Shown: piece after piece, positions 17,947 to 25,125 of the stretch
Layout: each line of letters begins with the position of its first letter
Position numbering within the stretch: the first letter of the stretch is position 1
DNA from: JAGDMJ01 sp963809695
GTDB taxonomy: Bacteria; Bacteroidota; Ignavibacteria; UBA10030; UBA6906
DNA: 64,000 nucleotides
Assembly (NCBI GenBank): GCA_963809695.1
Contig: CAWEKI010000006.1
Location: 186,001 to 250,000, forward strand
Reading direction: 5' to 3'
Made by a program: the position numbers and the translations under genes
The notes under the pieces: generated by a model
The model's database searches: none
Seen by the model: the letters and a program-made list of their open reading frames with translations, nothing else
Told to the model about the DNA's origin: nothing

Positions 17947-20900
17947 TCACCGATGTTGTGCTGCCCAGGGATCAATGTATGCGTAGAGCACCGGGATCAC
18001 CACCAAGGTGAACAGTGTGGACGTCACCAGGCCCCCCACCAGTGGGACGGTCAGCGCCCGCACCAGCGCGGAGCCCTGGCCCGGACTGAGGACAAGGGGA
18101 AGGATGCCGAGCACGGTGGTTGCCGTGGTCATGAGGATCGGCCGGAGGCGTTGTTGCATTCCGCGGCACACTGCCTCGTGCATCCCCGTCCCGCTCCTCC
18201 GAAGCGCAGTGATAACGTCAACGGCAATGACCGCATCGTTGTCCACCGCGCCAATCATGATCACCATGCCGACAAGAGACAAGACGTTGTACCTCCCCCC
18301 CGTCACGAGCATGGCCAGCACGGCGCCGATGAAGGCCAGGGGACTCGTGAGGAGAATGACAAAGGGATAGAGAAGCGACTCATACTCCGCTGCCAGGATC
18401 ATATACACAAGCAAAAGAGAAAGCCCGATCACGACAGCCAGACTTCTGAAGGATGATTCCATCTCTTCATTCTCACCGCCAATGCTGATACTGTACCCTG
18501 CAGGAAGGGCACACAAGGCTGCCCGTTTCCTCAGATCGGCCGCCACCGCACCGATGGAGCGCCCGGCGACGTTGGCAGTCAAGACAACGACGCAGCTCCC
18601 GTCTTCGCGCCGGATCTCCGTGCACCCGACTGCCTGTTCGCATTGCACGAGCTGGGAGAGGGGCACCAGCTCCCCACCGCACCGCATGCTCGATAAGAGA
18701 ATATCCTCGATCCTTTTCCCTCCCAAATCCTCCGGTTGCAGCCGCACGCCAACCCGGCGGTCGACATCAGAGATGACGGCAACCTCCCCTGCCGTCGTTT
18801 GCGCCGAAATGTGCTCGGCCACGTCGTGCGGAGTGACGCCATAGCGTTCCGCGGCCCTCCGATCGATCCGTACGCGATACTCCGGCGCCCCGTCCCGGGA
18901 GGCGATGCTCAGATCGGCAAGGCCGGGCAGAAACTGGATCTCCCTGGCAAATTGTTCAGCGATACGGCCGCTTACCGCACGGTCGTTTCCGTGAAAGCGG
19001 ACAATAATGTCGCTGAGCTGCGGCCGAAGGATCCGCTGGAACGTCGTCACGCCCGGCCTGACCATGACCTCCACTCCGTCCAGATATCTGCAGAGTGAAC
19101 GTATACGCTCCCTTGCGGCCTCCATGACTGGGGCTGTTTGTATGCTCTCGGCCACCGTGATCTCCAGGTGGATATGCCCGACAGAGGCATTGGCCAGAGA
19201 CCAGATGTCGGGACTGGCCGCAATTCCCCCTGACGCGTACACGCCGCTCACACCCGGGATCGGGCGCAGCATGCCTTCGATCCGGCCGGCAAGTCCGGCT
19301 ACCGCCGACGCTGATGTTTCTGCCCCTAGAGTCAGGTCGACCAGGAACCTCTTCCTGTCGATCTCCGGCGCCGGCTCTGAAGAGATAAAGCCGGCAACCA
19401 GCGCAGAGGCCGCAAGGAGTGCTACGGTGAAGAACAAAACCCAGCCTCTGGCCTCGAGAGCCCGGGAAAGTGTCCGCTCCAGGCATCGTCTCCCCCACGC
19501 ATCAATCAGCCTTGCCGCCTGGCCGAAAGCGTGCATGCTTCTCCATGGTTGCCGGACATGCGGCTCCCATGCAAGCAGCACCGGCACCAGAGTGACCGCC
19601 ACGAGCAGGGAGGCAAGCAATGACACCGTCATCGTGACTGCCATGTCCGCAAAGAGCTGTTGCGCCACGCCCCGGACAAAGAGGACGGGAAGAAAGATGG
19701 CGACATTGGTCATGGTAGACGCCGTCACGGCGAGGCCGATTTCACGCGAGCCGGTCTGGATCGCCCCGACAATGGAGGCACCCTCTTCACGCAGCCGCCT
19801 CACGTTCTCAATCACGATGATGGCATTATCCCCCAGCATACCGATGCCAAGGGCAAGACCTGTGAGCGATATTACGTTGAGGCTGACTCCCAGGGCGCTC
19901 ATCGCGCCAAGTGTCGCAAGGATCGAAACGGGCATGGTCAACCCCGCAATGAAAGGATCCCTGAAGCCTTTCAGAAACACGAACAGCACAAAAAATGCAA
20001 GCAGTGCGCCCCAGATGATGGATTGCTCCACATCGGCAACCGAGTCGCGAATAAACTCCGCCTGGTCATTGAGGACGTGCAGCCGAAGTCCGGGGTTTTC
20101 CAATTCAAGCCGTTCAAGAGCCCCCCTGACATTCTCCGAAACTACAAGAGTGTTCGATCCAGCTTCCTTCCTTACCTGCAACACCAGGATATCTCTGCCG
20201 TTGTAGCGCGTCCAGCCATTTCTCTCCCGTATCGTGTCGTGCACGGCAGCGATGTCTGTCATGCGCACATTCCGGCCAGACTCTCTGGCGATGAACGACA
20301 GCCGGCCGATCTCGTACGCACTGCTCAGCGTGCCCGGTAGGCGAAGGGGATAACGCAAGGAACCGCTCTTGATCGTGCCCCCGGGAAGATTGATGTTCTC
20401 CGTGCTGATCGCCCCTGCCACCTCGTTGATGGTAAGCCCCAGCGCCATCAGCTTTCTTTCGTCGAGCTCTACCCGGACCTCTCGTTCCACTCCGCCGAGT
20501 ACTAGCGCCTGGGAAACGCCTTCAACCTGTTCCAGGCGCTTCTTGAGCAGCGCATTGCAGGTTTCTGTCAGCTCCATCAGGTTCGCCGAATCGGTGCCGG
20601 AGTGGGAAGAGGCCGCGGTCACTCCGATCATGATGATCGGTTCTGTTCCCGGGTCCACCCGGAGGATGGTGGGACGTCCGGCCTCCAGCGGAAGTTCCGG
20701 GCCGAGTTGGTCCAATCTCTCCCGGAGGTTCAGCATCGCGTAATCCATCTTCACACCCCAGGAGAACTCGACCGTGACAATGGCTGTGCCGTGGCGGGAA
20801 AGGGAGGTAATCTTCTTTACGCCGGCGACGGTCCCCGCGACTGAGGCAAGCGGCTGGGCCACCTTTTCGTCGATCTCCTCCGGAGAGAGATCCGGACAGG

Positions 20901-21048
20901 GGGTGTGTATGGTGAGCCTGGGGATGGAGACCGGAGGAAGGAAGTCGACGCTGAGCCTTCGGAAAGCAAGGATGCCAAGGAAAACCACGCCCGCGTAGAA
21001 CATCAGCGTGGTCACCGGGCGCCGGATGGAAAGCGAAGACAGTGCCAT
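17947..21048 (-). CDS. RND-family efflux permease (first of a tandem pair)
   Basis: 1033 aa. I start at the ATG at 21048 (MALSSLSIRRPVTTLMFYAG), the classic RND N-terminus. The longer open frame would overlap the thioredoxin-like gene. Porter segments (ISLSRHGTAIVTVEFSWG, GVSQALVLGGVEREVRVELD) and two helix bundles are present. Helix 4 reads GMLGDNAIIVIENV, so the second Asp of the AcrB Asp-Asp pair is Asn. Helix 10 reads GAVDNDAVIAVD, which carries extra acidic residues. This differs from the partner permease and suggests unequal proton coupling in a heteromeric pump. Cotranscribed with the genes on both sides (10-bp and 6-bp gaps). Confidence 0.93.
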   Translation of the reverse strand: MALSSLSIRRPVTTLMFYAGVVFLGILAFRRLSVDFLPPVSIPRLTIHTPCPDLSPEEIDEKVAQPLASVAGTVAGVKKITSLSRHGTAIVTVEFSWGVKMDYAMLNLRERLDQLGPELPLEAGRPTILRVDPGTEPIIMIGVTAASSHSGTDSANLMELTETCNALLKKRLEQVEGVSQALVLGGVEREVRVELDERKLMALGLTINEVAGAISTENINLPGGTIKSGSLRYPLRLPGTLSSAYEIGRLSFIARESGRNVRMTDIAAVHDTIRERNGWTRYNGRDILVLQVRKEAGSNTLVVSENVRGALERLELENPGLRLHVLNDQAEFIRDSVADVEQSIIWGALLAFFVLFVFLKGFRDPFIAGLTMPVSILATLGAMSALGVSLNVISLTGLALGIGMLGDNAIIVIENVRRLREEGASIVGAIQTGSREIGLAVTASTMTNVAIFLPVLFVRGVAQQLFADMAVTMTVSLLASLLVAVTLVPVLLAWEPHVRQPWRSMHAFGQAARLIDAWGRRCLERTLSRALEARGWVLFFTVALLAASALVAGFISSEPAPEIDRKRFLVDLTLGAETSASAVAGLAGRIEGMLRPIPGVSGVYASGGIAASPDIWSLANASVGHIHLEITVAESIQTAPVMEAARERIRSLCRYLDGVEVMVRPGVTTFQRILRPQLSDIIVRFHGNDRAVSGRIAEQFAREIQFLPGLADLSIASRDGAPEYRVRIDRRAAERYGVTPHDVAEHISAQTTAGEVAVISDVDRRVGVRLQPEDLGGKRIEDILLSSMRCGGELVPLSQLVQCEQAVGCTEIRREDGSCVVVLTANVAGRSIGAVAADLRKRAALCALPAGYSISIGGENEEMESSFRSLAVVIGLSLLLVYMILAAEYESLLYPFVILLTSPLAFIGAVLAMLVTGGRYNVLSLVGMVIMIGAVDNDAVIAVDVITALRRSGTGMHEAVCRGMQQRLRPILMTTATTVLGILPLVLSPGQGSALVRALTVPLVGGLVTSTLFTLVVIPVLYAYIDPWAAQHR

Positions 21049-21058
21049 GGCCCTTCCC

Positions 21059-21616
21059 TCAGAGCGCAAGCAGGGAGTAGAGGAAGTTGATCCTTTTCCA
21101 GAATAAATACTCCCCGTGCAAATCATCCGACGGCAGGATTTGCTTCGCGTACAGGATCTCCCTGTGGTCGTCGACCACCATCAGCACCGGGAGACCGACA
21201 TCAAATTCCGGGGAGCGCCTCACCGACTCCAGGGCGTAAAACGGGAGAGAGCGCAGGAATCGCGCATCATAGGCTGCCCTCTCGGCCGGATCATAGACAT
21301 CGGTCGAGACGATGTATGTCTCCGCTGCCGGCGTTGCGCGGCGGGTCAGGAAATCCACAACCTTGTCCACACAGGTTGCACAGCTCGTCCTGGAAAAAAA
21401 GAACAGGAACATGGGCTTTCTGAAGTCCGGTCGCACCACGAAACCATCGGACCATCGCCGGAATGCCAGACTGTCGAGCAACACAACCCTCTCCGGGAGG
21501 TCGTGTGGTCCCACTCTCTCCGGGATGAGATGCGGAAGAGATGTCTTCTTCAGGAGGAGCGCCACGTTCCCCGCCAGGAGCACCCCGATCATAATATAGA
21601 GTAGATGGGTCTTCAT
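21059..21616 (-). CDS. Membrane-anchored thioredoxin-like protein
   Basis: 185 aa. One N-terminal membrane anchor (residues 5-22, LLYIMIGVLLAGNVALLL) is followed by a periplasmic redoxin fold. FLFFFSRTSCATC holds a CxxC pair at Cys79 and Cys82, and GLPVLMVVDDHREI supplies the cis-Pro loop of the thioredoxin superfamily. It resembles TlpA/AhpC-TSA-type oxidoreductases of the periplasm. The start codon overlaps the stop of the propeller lipoprotein gene by 4 bp. The MauE-type domain encoded upstream in the same operon is the kind of membrane partner that exchanges electrons with such redoxins, so a shared disulfide pathway is a reasonable inference. Confidence 0.85.
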   Translation of the reverse strand: MKTHLLYIMIGVLLAGNVALLLKKTSLPHLIPERVGPHDLPERVVLLDSLAFRRWSDGFVVRPDFRKPMFLFFFSRTSCATCVDKVVDFLTRRATPAAETYIVSTDVYDPAERAAYDARFLRSLPFYALESVRRSPEFDVGLPVLMVVDDHREILYAKQILPSDDLHGEYLFWKRINFLYSLLAL

Positions 21617-22695
21617 TGATCCTCAACAGACAGATCATAGACGACAAGTGAGGGATTGTTCACGACTTCATCGTTCTTCTTGCTGTGATAGACAAGAGCG
21701 TACAGGTGCTCCCCGTCGGCATACGAAGGATGGACTTCTCCCGCCGGCACGGTAAAGCATTTGCCGCTATGGAGATCATAGAAGAGATAGGCGACCTTGA
21801 CCCTGCCACGCCCGAGGGACAGATGGTATTCGAGCATCAGATAATGCCCCCCTGTCATGAAGATGTTATACACGTTTGTACCCTTTTGGAACATCCTCAG
21901 TGCTTCATCCATGGAGGTTGGCGTTTCCAGGGCCGGCATGGAAACGTAGAACGAAGGAGCCTTGAACTCGAGCTCGGTCACCGTTCCCGAGACAGGATCG
22001 ACACGACGAATCCCGTAGAAGTAGCTATCCGCCTCGTAGATGTATCTTCCTGCACTGTCCGCCACGATGCCCCCATTGAATAGGAGCCGGTCCTGATATC
22101 CGGTGAAGCGGCGGTTCGTTTCTACGTAGCCATCTGTTATAGCCAGGTTTGTGTCCATCCTGACGACATGATAATTCTGTGCGGGCGAGGAGGGCACATG
22201 AATATAATAGAACCCGTCGACGAAGAGCACCGAACGCACTCCTTCCATCCCGGGCATTCCAAGCACGGCACTCATCTGGTATTTCCCTTCCCGCGAAAAC
22301 ACCGAAAGCCGGAGGTTCGACCAGTCGTACACTCCGATCTCGTCGCGTCCATGCGGAAACAGGCAGGCGACCGTACGGTATTCGCCCGGGCCATCTCCCA
22401 GGCGTCCGATGTTCCGCTTGTACTTCCCTTCCATGGTGAAGACCTTGATCTCCGTGTTCCTCGACGCCACGAAGAGCTCTTCCCCGCTGACACACAGGTC
22501 AAAAGGAAAAGCGATAAGGCTCTCGAACGTTGTTTCGAGATCGATGACACGGGAGACCACGAGCATCTCATCGGCGGTTTTCCCCGTTATTTCAATCAGA
22601 CGGCTCCCGACGCCGGGCGGGCGCCCTCCTTCCTTGTTCCTGTCGGTGCAGGCCCCGAGACAAAGGAGCATTCCCATGATGAGGCAGATGCGCAT
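21613..22695 (-). CDS. Six-bladed beta-propeller lipoprotein
   Basis: 360 aa. The lipoprotein signal MRICLIMGMLLCLGAC places the acylated Cys at residue 16. The mature chain has repeated blade-like segments: LCVSGEELFVASRNTEIKVF, GKYKRNIGRLGDGPGEY, EIGVYDWSNLRLSVFSREGK and VADSAGRYIYEADSYF. GxGPGEY-type turns are typical of the 6-bladed propeller lipoproteins (DUF5128/BF3164-like) of Bacteroidota. In those genomes such proteins often sit with TlpA-like redoxins and small exported peptides of the NVEALA type; the surroundings here look analogous. Function unknown, probably recognition or scaffolding at the membrane surface. Confidence 0.83.
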   Translation of the reverse strand: MRICLIMGMLLCLGACTDRNKEGGRPPGVGSRLIEITGKTADEMLVVSRVIDLETTFESLIAFPFDLCVSGEELFVASRNTEIKVFTMEGKYKRNIGRLGDGPGEYRTVACLFPHGRDEIGVYDWSNLRLSVFSREGKYQMSAVLGMPGMEGVRSVLFVDGFYYIHVPSSPAQNYHVVRMDTNLAITDGYVETNRRFTGYQDRLLFNGGIVADSAGRYIYEADSYFYGIRRVDPVSGTVTELEFKAPSFYVSMPALETPTSMDEALRMFQKGTNVYNIFMTGGHYLMLEYHLSLGRGRVKVAYLFYDLHSGKCFTVPAGEVHPSYADGEHLYALVYHSKKNDEVVNNPSLVVYDLSVEDQ

Positions 22696-22722
22696 GATTC
22701 ACCATAATCCTGTCGTTTGTGC

Positions 22723-23157
22723 TCAGCACGGAGGCAGCCACCATCCACTCGGGCTGTCAGTCCCGCACGGGGGATTGGGCACCCACCGCCAAGTCCCTGC
22801 CGTGCACTCAAAGAATTCCGATTTATTCGGCTGGCACGCTTCGGTCTGCACAACGACCAGGTAGCGTTCCTGGCATCTGTCCGGAATCGTGACAGGACCG
22901 AAATCGACCCGAATGTTTTCGCGCACCCGGAAACAGTTCCAGAGATCCGACCGCACGGCAACGAATCTGGTTCCGTAGGATGCCTGGAGATCTCTCGCCC
23001 GGGCTTCCGAGTTCGCCACCGAGAGCCCGAAGGCGTTCAGAGGCTGCCCCGGATGTCGAAATGCGACTTTGAAATCGAACAGCATCAGCAGTGCAAAAAC
23101 GAGAAATGCCCCGATGTGCATCCAGGGCATGTTGTCGAACCTTGATGGATGTAACAT
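22723..23157 (-). CDS. Small membrane-anchored Cys-rich protein with six cysteines
   Basis: 144 aa. Start ATG at 23157 follows a perfect AAGGAGG site 4 bases upstream. A longer open frame to 23406 is antisense-like and unsupported. One hydrophobic segment (about residues 14-30) acts as anchor or uncleaved signal. The rest is extracytoplasmic, with exactly six cysteines at 75, 95, 108, 118, 131 and 144. The last is the C-terminal residue, in a Trp/Pro-rich tail (TWRWVPNPPC ... GWWLPPC). An even Cys count fits three disulfides. It lies between the MauE-adaptor fusion and the propeller lipoprotein, with gaps of 40 and 27 bp. I do not recognise the family; it may be the substrate of the operon. 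Confidence 0.75.
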   Translation of the reverse strand: MLHPSRFDNMPWMHIGAFLVFALLMLFDFKVAFRHPGQPLNAFGLSVANSEARARDLQASYGTRFVAVRSDLWNCFRVRENIRVDFGPVTIPDRCQERYLVVVQTEACQPNKSEFFECTAGTWRWVPNPPCGTDSPSGWWLPPC

Positions 23158-23197
23158 ACGTCCTCCTTGTGAATTGCTCAATTCCCCCCTCGCCCGC

Positions 23198-24892
23198 TCA
23201 TTCCTTGACAAAAACTCTTGCATCGTGCGCCAGCGCATGGTGCCCTTCCACGATGACCGTATCTCCCTCGGACAGCCCCGAGCGGATTTCCACAAATTCC
23301 TGATTCTCTTCGCCGGTCTCAACGTAATGCCATTTCGCCAGCCCGTTCTCCATGGTGAACACCAGCTGCCGCAGGTCGCGTACGAGCAGCGCTTCGCGGG
23401 GAACAAGGAGCCGTCCTTCCAGCCGCTCGGTCTCGATCAGGACCGAGGCGAACATGCCGGGGCGGAGCAACAACGGAGGAGCATTCCGGGCGGCGCGCAG
23501 CAGAGACAGCTCAACCGTGGCCCGCATCATGCGGCTCTTCAGGTCGATCAACGGACTCACCGTGCGGACGGTCCCGGAAAAGCGGATTCTCGGAAAAGCC
23601 ATGCATGATATGACGGCGCCTTCGCACGCACGAATTCTGCCGGCTTCCCCCTCAACGATGTCGGTGTCAATAAGGATCTTTGAGAGGTCCACCAGACTGC
23701 CGAGCGCACGCCCGGCATGCGCCTGCATTCCCACGGCGGCCTCCCACGCTGCGATCCGGCCAGCAAATGGAGCGCGGACCTCGGTGGCTTCCAGGTCCAG
23801 TCTCGCCCGCTCAAAAGCCTCATGCGCTTGCACAAGGCCGCTCCTGTTGGCAATCACATCCTCACGATTTGCCGAGTGGTAGGCTCTGGTAGCCTCATAC
23901 GCTCTGCGCGCACGTAAAAAAACAGGCCCGTCGATCCTTCCCGCCGCATAGGCAGTCCTCACGCGTTGATAGGTTTCGCGTGCCGCCTCGAGATCCAGAC
24001 GGGCCTGTATCGTATCCATGGTTTGAAGAATGGGAGATGTGCTCAGCGTACGGTATTCGATCTGCGCGGCAAGAAGCGTCGAAGATGCGCGTTCGTACGC
24101 CAGGCGGAATTCTGTTCTGTCTATGGATGCGACGATTTCTCCCTTTGCAACTTCCTTCCCTTCATGAGCGCTTGCGGCCACGATCTCACCGCTCACTCTT
24201 GGAACCAGCTCTACCATTCTCACCGGCCGGAGGAGGCCGCTGGAGGAGACTCCTTTGATCAGCGTCGCCCGGCGCACGGCGGCTGGTTTCACGGGAAATG
24301 CGATGTCCAGCTGCACTTTCTTCTCTTCCGGAGGGGGCACCGCTGCCGGAGACCGGAACGCGGAAAAGAGTGCCCAGACGAGAAATAGCGCGCAAAAAGC
24401 CAGCGGAACGAGAAACACGAATGAACGCCGCCACGATGCGGAATGCTGGAACAGCACGGTTCGTCCCTCGTCTGTGGCAGGGACGACACTCGTCGGCCGC
24501 CACGCAACGAGAATGGCAATGCAGGCCAGCGCCAGATCCAGGAACAGATGGTAGAACAGCGGGAGCCGCAGCGCAAGGACGCCAAAACACTCACACTGAA
24601 ATTCACTCCCCTGCACGACTTTTCGAAAAGCAATAGAAAGGAAAATGAACAGCAGAACCGCCGCCATCGCGGCCGAGGGCCTCCGCATGCGCCGGAGGAA
24701 GAGCCCCGCACCTGAAACCACTTCCGCCACTATCACCAGGAAGGCGCAGATCGTGCCGAGTTCGCGCGACATGGGAAATTCCCGGAGAATTGTCCAGGAA
24801 AACTCCTCGAAAGCCGCGGCTTTGGAGAGCCCTGTGATGACAAACAGCAGACCGAGTAAGAGCCCGGCGATTTTGATGATGATGCCGCCCAT
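23198..24892 (-). CDS. MauE-type redox membrane domain fused to an RND periplasmic adaptor
   Basis: 564 aa and an unusual fusion. Residues 1-132 form four membrane helices of the MauE/DoxX-like type (IAGLLLGLLFVITGLSKAAA at the start) with a Cys-x-Cys-Phe-Gly motif at 100-104. A further helix at about 158-178 leads to a periplasmic part. From about 205 to 560 this is an HlyD/AcrA-type adaptor: lipoyl half (VRMVELVPRVSGEIVAASAHEGKEVAKGEIVASIDR), a helical hairpin near 265-365, a second lipoyl half (EVRAPFAGRIAAWEAAVGMQAHAG), then beta-barrel and membrane-proximal domains. It is the first gene of the operon with both RND permeases. The fusion would tether a disulfide-exchange membrane domain directly to the pump. 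Confidence 0.85.
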   Translation of the reverse strand: MGGIIIKIAGLLLGLLFVITGLSKAAAFEEFSWTILREFPMSRELGTICAFLVIVAEVVSGAGLFLRRMRRPSAAMAAVLLFIFLSIAFRKVVQGSEFQCECFGVLALRLPLFYHLFLDLALACIAILVAWRPTSVVPATDEGRTVLFQHSASWRRSFVFLVPLAFCALFLVWALFSAFRSPAAVPPPEEKKVQLDIAFPVKPAAVRRATLIKGVSSSGLLRPVRMVELVPRVSGEIVAASAHEGKEVAKGEIVASIDRTEFRLAYERASSTLLAAQIEYRTLSTSPILQTMDTIQARLDLEAARETYQRVRTAYAAGRIDGPVFLRARRAYEATRAYHSANREDVIANRSGLVQAHEAFERARLDLEATEVRAPFAGRIAAWEAAVGMQAHAGRALGSLVDLSKILIDTDIVEGEAGRIRACEGAVISCMAFPRIRFSGTVRTVSPLIDLKSRMMRATVELSLLRAARNAPPLLLRPGMFASVLIETERLEGRLLVPREALLVRDLRQLVFTMENGLAKWHYVETGEENQEFVEIRSGLSEGDTVIVEGHHALAHDARVFVKE

Positions 24893-24944
24893 ATATCTAA
24901 TACAGCAGGGAGGGCGTTTTTACGAAGGGGGAGGAAAAAAAATC

Positions 24945-24972
24945 GAGAATGGGGAATCGAGGATTAAGAATG
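24945..24972 (+). repeat. Degenerate heptamer array (four units)
   Basis: Four head-to-tail 7-mers: GAGAATG, GGGAATC, GAGGATT, AAGAATG. It lies in the 233-bp non-coding gap 24893-25125 between the RND operon and dnaX. Apart from this array and its inverted partner at 25102-25122, I see no gene in the gap. Confidence 0.6.
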
Positions 24973-25101
24973 ATGGAGCAGGGGAAAGAACAAAACAACG
25001 AGAGCTTGATACTACCCGCCTTGCTGAGTTACACCGGGTTCAGGGGGGCTCGGGAAGCTCTCCAACAACGGCAAACCACTCCCTGGTTCGTGAGCTCCCA
25101 C

Positions 25102-25122
25102 TCATTCCCAGTTCCCCATTCT
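25102..25122 (-). repeat. Degenerate heptamer array (inverted partner)
   Basis: Read on the plus strand as TCATTCC, CAGTTCC, CCATTCT. Its reverse complement matches the array at 24945; a perfect 12-bp inverted pair, GAGAATGGGGAA, lies at 24945-24956 and 25123-25112. It ends just short of the dnaX stop codon. Confidence 0.5.
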
Positions 25123-25125
25123 CAG

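Noticed and set aside
23158..23406. 5' extension of the Cys-rich protein gene to 23406
   Set aside because: It overlaps the adaptor gene out of frame; the AAGGAGG site fixes the start at 23157.
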